In this document: positions 16,751 to 24,856 of the stretch, one piece after another
Layout: each line of letters starts with the position of its first letter
Numbering within the stretch: the first letter of the stretch is position 1
NCBI RefSeq assembly: GCF_040932435.1
Contig: NZ_JBFQGA010000003.1
Coordinates: 186,001 to 250,000, forward strand
Direction: 5' to 3'
Source of the DNA: Kluyvera sp040932435
GTDB lineage: Bacteria > Pseudomonadota > Gammaproteobacteria > Enterobacterales > Enterobacteriaceae
Length of the DNA: 64,000 bases
Notes under the pieces: model-generated
What the model was told of the DNA's origin: nothing
What the model saw: the letters and a program-made list of their open reading frames with translations, nothing else
Database searches by the model: none
Position numbers and translations under genes: made by a program

Positions 16751-17290
16751 TTACTTATGGTCGTCTTGTGGCATATGGCGATAGATGTAAACACCGCTCA
16801 GTACGGTGAATACCAGCGTGAGTGCCGTGAGGCCAAACACTTTAAAGTTTACCCAAATGTTTTGCGGGAGCCAGAAGGCGATGTAAATATTTGCCAGCCC
16901 ACAGAGAATGAAAAACACCGCCCAGGCTACATTGAGCTTCGACCACACGGCCTCTGGTAACGTGATCTCTTTCCCCAGCATGCGTTGAATCAGCGGTTTT
17001 TTCATGACCCACTGGCTTATCAGCAGCGCGCCAGCAAACAGGGCATAAATCACGGTGACCTTCCACTTGATAAATTCATCGTTATGGAAGAACAGCGTCA
17101 GGCCGCCAAACACCGCGACGAGAACAAAGGTAATCAGCGCCATCTTTTCGACTTTGCGATAGCGTACCCAGCTATAAATCAACACAACAGCGGTAGCGAC
17201 GATAAGCGCTGCGGTTGCCGTGTAGATGTCATAAATCTTATAAAAGGCGAAGAAGACAACCAGTGGTAAAAAATCCAGAAACTGCTTCAT
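16751..17290 (-). CDS. yciB: Inner-membrane septation/envelope protein YciB (IspZ)
   Basis: Polytopic membrane protein linked to cell-envelope synthesis and septation (intracellular septation protein A family). The frame opens at 17332, but the ATG at 17290 (MKQFLDFLPLVVFFAFYK) gives 179 residues, the E. coli length. About five hydrophobic helices and the family segment SKLNVAWAVFFILCGLANIY near residue 118. Co-oriented with yciC (46 bp upstream) and yciA. Confidence 0.95.
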   Translation of the reverse strand: MKQFLDFLPLVVFFAFYKIYDIYTATAALIVATAVVLIYSWVRYRKVEKMALITFVLVAVFGGLTLFFHNDEFIKWKVTVIYALFAGALLISQWVMKKPLIQRMLGKEITLPEAVWSKLNVAWAVFFILCGLANIYIAFWLPQNIWVNFKVFGLTALTLVFTVLSGVYIYRHMPQDDHK

Positions 17291-17336
17291 ACTTCGATTC
17301 CGTAGGTCAGCGCTGCCCGCAACGGGCAGCATCAGA

Positions 17337-18080
17337 TTAGTCGCGAATAAGCATATATACGCGGAACAGATAGATAAGCAACAGGGCGGAAACCAGGTTG
17401 CTTAACGCATTAACCACCACCGCGCCAAGGTACGGCGTGAGCACGGCAAAGCTTGATGCGAACAGCAGCAGCAGGGTTTTTGCCAACATCCAGCCAACCA
17501 CCGCAGGAGCGATAATACGCATATTAGCCCACCCCAGACGCGTACTGCTGCGCATTGAGGCGAAAACACCCAGTTTATCCTGCACCATGATCACCGGCGC
17601 GAAGGCCAGCACGATGGCGAGCAAAATCCCCGGAACCACAATCAACATCACGCCCATTTGAATCAGAAACGTGCTGATAAAGATAAGCAGCAGCAGCTTT
17701 GGCAATACCGGTGCGCTGGCGCCAATGGCTCGCAGAGCGCTAACCGGATGCCCGGCAGAGATAAGCTGGATCAGCAGCAGAATCCCGCCCGCCAGAATGG
17801 CGTTGCCAATCAGTCCGGCGAACGTCGAGGCTGCGGAAGACTGCAACAGGATCTGTTGTTGCTCCGGTGTCATGTTCTGCACGAGGTCGAACAAACCGGT
17901 GCTCCCGGTCAGATGATCCCCAACCGTCAGCGTAGCAAGTTGCTCTTCGCTGGGGGAAAAGGCATGGCCGAGCACCACCGTGATAAATGAACAGAGCAAT
18001 GAAATCAGTAAGATAGTAACAAACTGATTACGAAAAAAATTACCCGTGTCACGGTATACAGACTGCGCCGTGATAGACAT
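17337..18080 (-). CDS. yciC: UPF0259 inner-membrane protein YciC
   Basis: 247 residues, as E. coli YciC; about six hydrophobic segments in a glycerophosphoryl diester phosphodiesterase-type membrane domain. The frame opens at 18131, but AAGGAGAG precedes the ATG at 18080 (MSITAQSVYRDTGNFFRNQF). The E. coli protein localises with the envelope machinery and with YciB; a specific activity is not established. First gene of yciC-yciB-yciA, divergent from ompW. Confidence 0.93.
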   Translation of the reverse strand: MSITAQSVYRDTGNFFRNQFVTILLISLLCSFITVVLGHAFSPSEEQLATLTVGDHLTGSTGLFDLVQNMTPEQQQILLQSSAASTFAGLIGNAILAGGILLLIQLISAGHPVSALRAIGASAPVLPKLLLLIFISTFLIQMGVMLIVVPGILLAIVLAFAPVIMVQDKLGVFASMRSSTRLGWANMRIIAPAVVGWMLAKTLLLLFASSFAVLTPYLGAVVVNALSNLVSALLLIYLFRVYMLIRD

Positions 18081-18404
18081 GCACTCTCCTTGAGTATTGC
18101 AGGTGTGAATAAGTCGGCAATTGTACCGCAAATCGCGCGGGCGTAGCAGTCTCTGCGCGAGCTAGGCTAAGTATATCTTTGTAAAGAAAAAGCCGTATCA
18201 GCCGCGCTTTTGAACGGTTGGCTGATTAATCAACAAATGCAAAAATTGATTTGAATATTAATCACGCAATGTAAGTAAAAGGTAAAAATTAATCTGGATC
18301 AATAAATGTTAAATCTCATGATTTAGTGTGATCCAGGACGGATCAAAAGTAACTCGTTGTGGGTATATTTGCCGCGCTAGAAAAACCATAATGAGGAAGT
18401 GGAT

Positions 18405-19040
18405 ATGAAAAAGTTAGCAGTGGTTGCACTTGCGTTAAGTACCTTGTCGGGCAGCGTATGGGCGCATGAAGCAGGGGAGTTTTTCATTCGTGCTGGGTCG
18501 GCAACGGTTCGTCCAACGGAAGGATCTGATAACGTTCTTGGCAGTCTTGGGAGCTTCAATGTCAGCAACAATACGCAGTTGGGGTTGACCTTTACCTACA
18601 TGGCGACGGACAACATCGGTATTGAACTGCTGGCTGCCAGCCCGTTCCGTCATAAAGTGGGCACCGGGCCAACCGGTGATATTGCGACCGTTCATCAATT
18701 GCCGCCTACCCTGATGGCGCAATGGTATTTTGGTGATGCGCAAAGCAAATTCCGCCCCTATATCGGCGCGGGTATCAACTACACCACCTTCTTTGATAGC
18801 GATTTTAACGACACGGGTAAAAAGGCGGGACTGTCTGACTTGAGCCTTGACGATTCTTGGGGCGCGGCGGGGCAGGTTGGTCTTGATTATTTGATTAACC
18901 GCGACTGGTTGCTGAACATGTCAGTTTGGTACATGGATATCGACACCAACGTTAAATTTAAAGCCGGCGGCGTGAACCAAAGCGTTAGCACACGTCTGGA
19001 TCCGTGGGTGTTTATGTTCTCAGCCGGTTATCGTTTCTGA
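18405..19040 (+). CDS. ompW: Outer-membrane protein OmpW
   Basis: Eight-stranded outer-membrane beta-barrel with a hydrophobic channel, receptor for colicin S4 in E. coli and responsive to oxygen and redox state. ATG 18405 follows GAGGAAG; 211 residues (E. coli 212). Signal peptide MKKLAVVALALSTLSGSVWA ends before HEAGEFF. The barrel ends in aromatic GYRF, the expected terminal Phe. The 324-bp gap upstream (18081-18404) is promoter DNA without a coding region. In E. coli yciE, yciF and yciG follow; here accessory DNA begins directly after the stop. Confidence 0.95.
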   Translation: MKKLAVVALALSTLSGSVWAHEAGEFFIRAGSATVRPTEGSDNVLGSLGSFNVSNNTQLGLTFTYMATDNIGIELLAASPFRHKVGTGPTGDIATVHQLPPTLMAQWYFGDAQSKFRPYIGAGINYTTFFDSDFNDTGKKAGLSDLSLDDSWGAAGQVGLDYLINRDWLLNMSVWYMDIDTNVKFKAGGVNQSVSTRLDPWVFMFSAGYRF

Positions 19041-19085
19041 ATTCTTCTGCAAAACTCCTGCAAAACCCTTCTGCAAAGCTGGTCA

Positions 19086-19296
19086 TTATGTGGCCAGCTC
19101 ATTCCACTCTTTCTTGGCACTAGTCTTACTTTGCTCAACAAGAAGATAATCATCCTCTGTTCGGCAAGTCGGCTATTTGCTTCCATAACGAGTTCTTCAG
19201 CCAGCTTCTCATCAGAAACTTGCCTGCAATGGGGCACTTATAGCACCAATAGGCCTTATTCTAAGTCATCAGTGTCTCTTGCTCTGCGAGTTCCAT
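19086..19296 (-). pseudogene. Possible frameshifted coding remnant after ompW
   Basis: On the minus strand, three consecutive frames read protein-like pieces: one ending WCYKCP, one continuing HCRQVSDEKLAEELV and MEANSRLAEQ, and one ending SAKKEWNELAT at a TAA (19086-19088). Joined, they resemble the C-terminus of a protein with a CPHC zinc knuckle and an acidic helix, broken by two frameshifts and one stop. I do not recognise the family. Reading frames of this length also occur by chance, so this is tentative. The start of the gap (19044-19079) holds three imperfect copies of CTGCAAAAC. Confidence 0.25.
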
Positions 19297-19318
19297 GCCG
19301 AATATATGCTGTAGTAGA

Positions 19319-19795
19319 TTAATGCACAGCGCAAATAATGTAAGGCCCTGTTGTATTGGAGATAACCATATCTCCGGAAGGCAGCTGTCTAATGCTTACC
19401 ACCCTATATGAATCAAGGCTTAATTGACCTAAAAATTTCTGAGCCAGTTCAGCAGGGATATCATCGGTACCGGTAGGTGTAACTCTAATAGCATGTAACT
19501 GATAGTCACCGCTCCCAAGGCGTATGTAGTCATAAATTATGCTACGGTTAAGCGTATAGCTTGCATCTTCATTATGGATTTCGCCGGATATATTGACAAA
19601 CACTTGCCCCTTCAATGTAAATGTTACACTTTCGGTGAAATTTAAAAATGGTTTATTTTCTGTGTTCGTTGAAAGAGACACCGTTGAAGAAGAACAAGTG
19701 AAGCTGAGATTATGTTGGGAGTGCCAGTACCCACCTGCCAGAAACACCAGCAATAATGCCATCAGGATAAAAATAAAAACATGATATTTTTTCAT
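19319..19795 (-). CDS. FidL-like inner-membrane protein
   Basis: 158 residues: short cytoplasmic start (MKKYH), one hydrophobic segment (VFIFILMALLLVFLAGGYW) and a beta-rich periplasmic domain of about 130 residues ending GPYIICAVH. The ATG at 19795 overlaps the stop of the upstream regulator (ATGA), so translation is coupled; a TTG 12 bases earlier is less likely. Size, topology and position behind a ToxR-like regulator match Salmonella SPI-3 FidL, which follows marT. Function of FidL is unknown; by analogy with ToxR/ToxS it may modulate the periplasmic part of the regulator (inference). Base composition is AT-rich compared with the core genome. Confidence 0.72.
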   Translation of the reverse strand: MKKYHVFIFILMALLLVFLAGGYWHSQHNLSFTCSSSTVSLSTNTENKPFLNFTESVTFTLKGQVFVNISGEIHNEDASYTLNRSIIYDYIRLGSGDYQLHAIRVTPTGTDDIPAELAQKFLGQLSLDSYRVVSIRQLPSGDMVISNTTGPYIICAVH

Positions 19796-20514
19796 CAGCG
19801 TATCCAAGAGTAGTAGTAAATATTCTGACAGGTATCACGATTGTCACTCCACTCAATGCACCGACTGAACAAGACTTTTGCTGGTTTGTGTAGGTGTAAA
19901 GCTTCCTGCGCATATATATAAAAGGAAGTTGTCGCGGTGCAAATTTGATTGTTTTTTTCTAACGCTTCTTTCGCTACGGCAAAACTGGATGCGTCCGCGA
20001 CATCGCTTTTAACCCCTGAAATATCATAAACAGGACATCCTTTCAGTTCGCCGATTTTTCGTGGTGTAATTTTATCTGGCTGGGAGGTATATAAAAAAGA
20101 AGCCAATACGATGACTAGAAGAGTAACTGACGCTGCGATAAATTTTGGCGCGATGTGCAATCGACGGTGCAAGCCAATATGCGTCGATACATGGATGTCT
20201 TTGCTTAAGTAATACCCCGCACGCGGAACGGTTACGATAATATCCCTATCACCTAAATATCCTGATAGTGTTTTACGTAGAAGGCTGATGTACTGATTCA
20301 AGGTGTTGGATGAAGATACGATCCCAGCCTTTTCCCAGACCTCATTAAATAGAGTATCCCTAGTCACCAGTTCACCATGATGAAGTACTAGATGTTGCAG
20401 AATTTTACTGGCGATCGTCGTCAGGTGGGTAGTGTCAGACTTCTCTTTGTCATGACGGTAAAGGGTGCCATTGACCGAGTCATAGATCACTACGTCATCA
20501 AGGATGTATAACAT
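19795..20514 (-). CDS. MarT/ToxR-like membrane-anchored winged-helix regulator
   Basis: 239 residues from the ATG at 20514, which follows AAGGAG; an ATG 24 bases upstream has no ribosome site. Domains: N-terminal OmpR/PhoB-type winged helix (about residues 5-103, with LTTIASKILQHLVLHHGELV, NTLNQYISLLRKTL and VPRAGYYLS), one hydrophobic segment (FIAASVTLLVIVLASFLYT, about 125-143) and a periplasmic domain with four Cys. This is the layout of ToxR, CadC and MarT. It forms an operon with the FidL-like gene and diverges from an EAL gene and autotransporter. In Salmonella MarT activates misL, so the adjacent autotransporter is the likely target (inference). Confidence 0.8.
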   Translation of the reverse strand: MLYILDDVVIYDSVNGTLYRHDKEKSDTTHLTTIASKILQHLVLHHGELVTRDTLFNEVWEKAGIVSSSNTLNQYISLLRKTLSGYLGDRDIIVTVPRAGYYLSKDIHVSTHIGLHRRLHIAPKFIAASVTLLVIVLASFLYTSQPDKITPRKIGELKGCPVYDISGVKSDVADASSFAVAKEALEKNNQICTATTSFYIYAQEALHLHKPAKVLFSRCIEWSDNRDTCQNIYYYSWIR

Positions 20515-20634
20515 CGCTCGTCTCCTTATGTTGAGCATCTTTACATGATAGACCTTTCCTTCCTTCTCGTGGAGTTATGTCATACCAATCCATATCAACA
20601 GTGTATTATTCTATAATTAACCATCAATTCAGCA

Positions 20635-20652
20635 TTGTTTTTTATAAAACAA
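20635..20652. promoter_or_regulatory. Perfect palindrome in the regulator / EAL divergent region
   Basis: TTGTTTT-TTAT-AAAACAA, 7-bp arms. It lies just before a TATAAT (20666-20671) directed at the EAL gene, with no good -35. CTTT-TTAT-AAAG with the same core occurs upstream of the autotransporter (21484-21495). Candidate binding site for the MarT-like protein; AT-rich context makes chance possible. Confidence 0.4.
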
Positions 20653-20759
20653 CGTGTCACTGGGTTATAATGTTGATTGATCGGGGAAACCTCTGAATAC
20701 TGAGTCCATCAAACGGGCGGTTCCATATCGCCTTGGGCCATTAATAAGAGGACTGATGT

Positions 20760-21452
20760 ATGAAAACTATCGTTGCTGGCCAGAGCGTGAAGATGCATCC
20801 AGATATTGTGCATTTTCGCCTAGAGCCCCTTGTCGATTTAAACGCCAGTCGAGTCAACGTCGGACAAGTCATCGGCTATGAAGTGTTAAGTGAACTGCGG
20901 GATGGCTTGATCCCAGAACGTTGGTTTACCCAGTTGTCAGGTCGTCAGCAAATTAATATTTTGCGACAGCAAATTCACAGCGTTAGCGGAAAAATCGCTG
21001 ATGTCTGCTTTTATAATCTCTCAGTGGAAGGTTTTCTTGCTCTGAATCATTGCGATATTGTTGATATCGTAGCTTTTAATCACGTTTGTCTGGAAGTATC
21101 AGATGCCTCGGTATTGAAGTGTATGAATGAGAAGGAGCAGTATTTATTTTATAAAAACATAAGTCGCTTGCGTTACCTTGGTGTAAAGGTATGGGTTGAT
21201 GATTTTTCTATTGATGATTTGATCACGCTTCCTGCGCATAAAGACAATATAGATGGCATTAAAATTGATAAATGTGAAATTCATGGCCGCCATCTAAAGG
21301 ACATCGTTAGGTTAGTAAAGTCCGTGTTGGGAAATATTCCGGTATTGATTGAGGGTGTTGAATCTGAAAGAGATCTTAATACGAGCATGTTATGCGGTGC
21401 CGATATCGCTCAGGGTTATTACTGGGAGGGTAAGAATATAATTTCCGCATGA
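20760..21452 (+). CDS. EAL-domain protein (possible c-di-GMP phosphodiesterase or degenerate binder)
   Basis: 230 residues consisting of one EAL domain with no GGDEF, sensor or membrane segment, so cytoplasmic. Signature positions: EVL at 41-43 in place of EAL, N86 in FYNLS, E112 in CLEVSD, D147-D148 in VDDFS, K168 in IKIDK, E198 and E201 in IEGVE, Q218 in AQGYY. Metal and general-base residues are mostly kept, but loop 6 (DDFG-TGYSS in active enzymes) reads DDFSIDDLI, so activity is uncertain. Stand-alone divergent EAL proteins such as YdiV act by protein binding. It lies between the MarT-like regulator and the autotransporter and may be co-transcribed with the latter across 119 bp. Confidence 0.82.
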   Translation: MKTIVAGQSVKMHPDIVHFRLEPLVDLNASRVNVGQVIGYEVLSELRDGLIPERWFTQLSGRQQINILRQQIHSVSGKIADVCFYNLSVEGFLALNHCDIVDIVAFNHVCLEVSDASVLKCMNEKEQYLFYKNISRLRYLGVKVWVDDFSIDDLITLPAHKDNIDGIKIDKCEIHGRHLKDIVRLVKSVLGNIPVLIEGVESERDLNTSMLCGADIAQGYYWEGKNIISA

Positions 21453-21571
21453 TTTGGTTATTCTTACGTTGTAACTGCACAGGCTTTTTATAAAGTTAAA
21501 GAGTCTAGCAGTACCATTACAACCACTAATCTATTTATTCTTTATTTGTTAATTTATACAAAGGTATTTCA

Positions 21572-24058
21572 ATGGCTTTTTTTAAAATCAAACCTATTTG
21601 TATTGCAATTGCTGCTATTATTGCCAATCCACTCTATGCATATGCAACTAATAGTACTGTTGCCGCCGATGATATCGTTAATGATACAGTCATTAGCGAG
21701 GGCGATAATCAATATGTGTACGGTACGGCCAATAATACGACCATAAATTATGAGGGGCTGCAGGATGTATATGCTGGTGGGGTGGCTAATAATACTGTTG
21801 TTGATGGCACTCAGTTTATCGGTAGTGGAGGCCATGCTAATAATACCCAGATCAATACAGCAGATGGTGGCCAAATTGTTGCTAAAGGAGGTAGCGCGAG
21901 TCAGACAACCATTAATGATGGCGGGCTCCAGCATGTTCCTGATGGTGGAAAAGTTTATGACACCATAATAATGGAAGGCGGACAACAGTGGATCGAGGAA
22001 GGTAGCGTTGCAGACAAGACAGAGATCCGGGCCGGCGGTAAACAGATTATTCAATTTAACGGCGTAGCCAATAATACAACTATTGAAGGGGGTACACAGG
22101 AAATCAGGACTTATTCTACTGCGACTAACACCACAATAAACTCTGGGACGCAAAATATTAGTGGAGGTGGTCAGGCCATTGGAACAGAAATAAGAGGTAA
22201 TGGGATTCAGAATGTTTCGGGGAATTTGAGCACCGCGAAAGACACGACAATTTATTCTGGAACACAGATCCTCTCAGCAAGAGGTAGTGCAGAGAAAACG
22301 ACTTTGGCTACTGAAGATTCTGTTCAAATCATCGAGGCTGCTGGCACTGCCAAAGAAACAACAATTGACGGTGGCACGCAACGTGTTGAAGCCAGCGGTA
22401 CTGCAAAAGATACTCTGGTGAATAGTGGGACACAGAAAATTATGAGCGGCGGTGAGGCATTCAATACGACGCTCGAGGATGGCCAACAAATTGTCTATGG
22501 TACGACAACCGACACGACGCTAAATGGTGGCCGATCCTATCTGTTCGGCGGCGCGAGAGCCGAGGGTTATACGGAGGTCAATAACGATGCCAGATTGGTG
22601 ATCTATGCCAACGCTCAGGCTGAGGACGTCACTCTCAATGGCGGCACTTTGCAAGTCGCGTCATTATCAAGCGATGCTCCAGGACAGGTGAATGCCCAAG
22701 TCGATAAGCTCGATATGAACGGCGGTAATGTAGTGTTCAGTTCCATTAACAACCACGGTTATGCGCAGCTGAATATTGGTGAACTGAATGGCAGCGGGAA
22801 TTTCCGGTTCCAAACTTCACTCGCGGATAAAGCTGCCAACTTTGTCACCATTGGTCAGGGAACCGGTAGCTTTGGCGTCATAGTTCAGGACTCCGGCAAG
22901 GAAATTGCAGACCACACCGATCTGACCGTAAACCTGATTAATGATCAGGGTGGTGATATTGACTTTGCTCTGCAGTCTTCTCGCGGTGGCAGTGCTCGCG
23001 CTGTCGATGGCGGCGCCTACATGTATGTTCTGAAACAGGAAACCGGTAAAGACGGAATGGACGGTAACGTCTGGTACCTTGGCGCTCTCACCGATGAAGA
23101 AGGCAATGGCGGTGGCAACAATGGCGGCGGTGACCTAGTTACTACCCCATCCACTGATGCTGTTCTGAACTTGGCGAATGCCGGGCTGAATATTATGCGC
23201 GGTGAGATGGATGGGCTGCGCGGCGCCCGCCAAGATCGTAATACTGACCTGCAGAAGGACGAAGGCAACGTCTGGGGCCACTATCTTGGCAAGAAAAGCG
23301 CCGCGGAAACCAGCAACGGTGCGGCCTACAAGCTCTATCAGAACGGTATGGAGCTCGGTGCAGACACTATTTATGGTTTTGACCGTGGCAATCTAGTGAC
23401 CGGCGGCTTTGTCTCTCTGACCAGTAACAACGTAAAGCATTCCCGCGGTGGGACCAGTTCAGTGGACAGTTATGGTCTTGGTGCCTACGCCACTTGGTAT
23501 GACAACAATGGTTTCTATCTCGATGGCGTGGTGAAAGCGAACCGTCTGGAAAGCAAGCTTAATGCTCGGATGACCAACGGTGACATGACCAGCGGCAAAT
23601 GGCACCAGTACGGCCTGAGCACGGCGTTTGAGGCTGGCTATACCCTGTTGCCGACCGAAGCCTTTCGTATTGAGCCCTTTGCTCGTGTGACCGGTACATA
23701 CATCAATGATGCGAATGTGGCTCTGACTAACGGCATGACGGCGCAGACCGGGAAGGCACGTTCACTGACCGCCGAAGCAGGTACCCGTGTGGGAACGAAC
23801 TTCCAACTCGGGAACACCATGTTCCGTCCTTATCTGAGCGCGAGCGTGGAGCAGGAACTGGCTCATTCCAACGAAGTCGTAATTAACCAAGTTAATCAGT
23901 TCAAAAACCACCAGAACGGAACCTCCGGTAAGTATGGCGTGGGTCTCACCGCCAATCCTACAAAGGATATGACTTTATATGGTGAGCTGAACTATCGGAA
24001 TGGTAGCTTTGTTGAAGAACCCGTTCAGGGCGTTGCAGGTATCCGTATTAGCTTCTAA
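21572..24058 (+). CDS. AIDA/MisL-type autotransporter adhesin
   Basis: 828-residue type V secreted surface protein. Signal peptide MAFFKIKPICIAIAAIIANP, continuing LYAYA before TNST. Passenger: about 16 repeats of 16-20 residues (41-336) with the GG-x-Q / A-x-x-T-x-I pattern of AIDA repeats, then a pertactin-like beta-helix cap to about 505, and a Gly-rich linker (GNGGGNNGGGD). C-terminal autotransporter barrel about 563-828, ending GIRISF. AAAGG precedes the ATG. Expected role: adhesion or aggregation at the cell surface; MisL in Salmonella binds fibronectin. The passenger repeats are AT-rich while the linker and barrel are GC-richer, suggesting a mosaic gene. No self-cleavage site could be identified. 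Confidence 0.9.
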   Translation: MAFFKIKPICIAIAAIIANPLYAYATNSTVAADDIVNDTVISEGDNQYVYGTANNTTINYEGLQDVYAGGVANNTVVDGTQFIGSGGHANNTQINTADGGQIVAKGGSASQTTINDGGLQHVPDGGKVYDTIIMEGGQQWIEEGSVADKTEIRAGGKQIIQFNGVANNTTIEGGTQEIRTYSTATNTTINSGTQNISGGGQAIGTEIRGNGIQNVSGNLSTAKDTTIYSGTQILSARGSAEKTTLATEDSVQIIEAAGTAKETTIDGGTQRVEASGTAKDTLVNSGTQKIMSGGEAFNTTLEDGQQIVYGTTTDTTLNGGRSYLFGGARAEGYTEVNNDARLVIYANAQAEDVTLNGGTLQVASLSSDAPGQVNAQVDKLDMNGGNVVFSSINNHGYAQLNIGELNGSGNFRFQTSLADKAANFVTIGQGTGSFGVIVQDSGKEIADHTDLTVNLINDQGGDIDFALQSSRGGSARAVDGGAYMYVLKQETGKDGMDGNVWYLGALTDEEGNGGGNNGGGDLVTTPSTDAVLNLANAGLNIMRGEMDGLRGARQDRNTDLQKDEGNVWGHYLGKKSAAETSNGAAYKLYQNGMELGADTIYGFDRGNLVTGGFVSLTSNNVKHSRGGTSSVDSYGLGAYATWYDNNGFYLDGVVKANRLESKLNARMTNGDMTSGKWHQYGLSTAFEAGYTLLPTEAFRIEPFARVTGTYINDANVALTNGMTAQTGKARSLTAEAGTRVGTNFQLGNTMFRPYLSASVEQELAHSNEVVINQVNQFKNHQNGTSGKYGVGLTANPTKDMTLYGELNYRNGSFVEEPVQGVAGIRISF
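21692..22579 (+). repeat. Coding repeats of the autotransporter passenger
   Basis: About 16 degenerate units of 48-60 bp, each encoding a G-x-Q-x-V/I ... A-x-x-T-T-I turn of the beta-helix. Divergence between units argues against recent slippage, but copy number could vary between strains. Confidence 0.75.
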
Positions 24059-24116
24059 CACTGGATAAATTGGAAGGGAGGGACTGCCTCTCTTCCGATT
24101 ATGACGAGTAAAGACA

Positions 24117-24725
24117 GTGAAATATTATATTGAGACGCGAAATCATTTTTTGCGAATTGCCCTAGAGCAATTGAGTCCACATAATATGTATGAGAGGGGG
24201 ACGTGTATAATTGATCTTCCCTCTTTTCATTCATTGAGAACCCTTATTAGCTGTATTGATCGACATAGAAATGTCTCTCGTTTTATTTTTATTGGTAACG
24301 ATGGAGTCTATTCTCGCCTGTTATTGCCACTAATATCATTGGAGAGCGATATTTCAATAAAAAGTTACTGCAACATCATCCGACATTGTCCAGGCGTGAC
24401 TTATGATGCTGCGATTAATTTTCTTTTGGAATATAAGTCGCTGGAAAATTTTACGCATATAGATAAATCGACGATACGAAGCTTGCTGCTCAACGACACC
24501 ATGGCAGACTCCGCCAAGTATATTGGTACTACGCCTAAAATTTTTTATCATCGTGTAGATAAATTGGTTAAGAAATTACATATGCATAATCGTTTGCAAG
24601 CCCATTGGTTCTTCAGACATGAGTTCCATCCGGATTATGTTCAGCTAAAAATTGATGAACACGTCAGACGTTCTGTACGGCAACAGTTGGGAAATATGCA
24701 TGATTTTTCTTTGGCCCTACGTTAA
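24117..24725 (+). CDS. Orphan LuxR/FixJ-type HTH regulator
   Basis: 202 residues from a GTG start (24117) with only a weak ribosome site. The N-terminal 110 residues match no domain I recognise. The C-terminal part has a LuxR/GerE-like tetra-helical HTH: IDKSTIRSLLLNDTMADSAK, then TPKIFYHRVDKLVKKLHMHNR, resembling the fimbrial and surface-structure regulators of enterics. It follows the autotransporter by 58 bp on the same strand and may be co-transcribed. AT-rich like its neighbours. It might control the adhesin or switch reciprocally with motility genes (inference only). Confidence 0.68.
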   Translation: MKYYIETRNHFLRIALEQLSPHNMYERGTCIIDLPSFHSLRTLISCIDRHRNVSRFIFIGNDGVYSRLLLPLISLESDISIKSYCNIIRHCPGVTYDAAINFLLEYKSLENFTHIDKSTIRSLLLNDTMADSAKYIGTTPKIFYHRVDKLVKKLHMHNRLQAHWFFRHEFHPDYVQLKIDEHVRRSVRQQLGNMHDFSLALR

Positions 24726-24747
24726 CCCGCCTCGGCGGGTTTTTTTG
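24722..24747 (+). terminator. Terminator of the adhesin locus
   Basis: AACCCGCC / GGCGGGTT hairpin with a two-base loop followed by T6, overlapping the regulator stop codon. Confidence 0.88.
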
Positions 24748-24856
24748 TGAGTAAACACGATGGAAACAACAGTGTAATCGTCTCAGAAAATGCTTTTATA
24801 GGATTGAAAATCTGTCGCATGGGTATCATTGACCGCTATAGACCAAGGCCCATCCA

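Noticed and set aside
20514..20538. Upstream ATG (20538) as start of the MarT-like regulator
   Set aside because: No ribosome site there, while AAGGAG sits at the right distance before the ATG at 20514.
21569..22153. 194-codon minus-strand frame opposite the autotransporter
   Set aside because: Arises from the repetitive passenger codons; no start signal or family resemblance.
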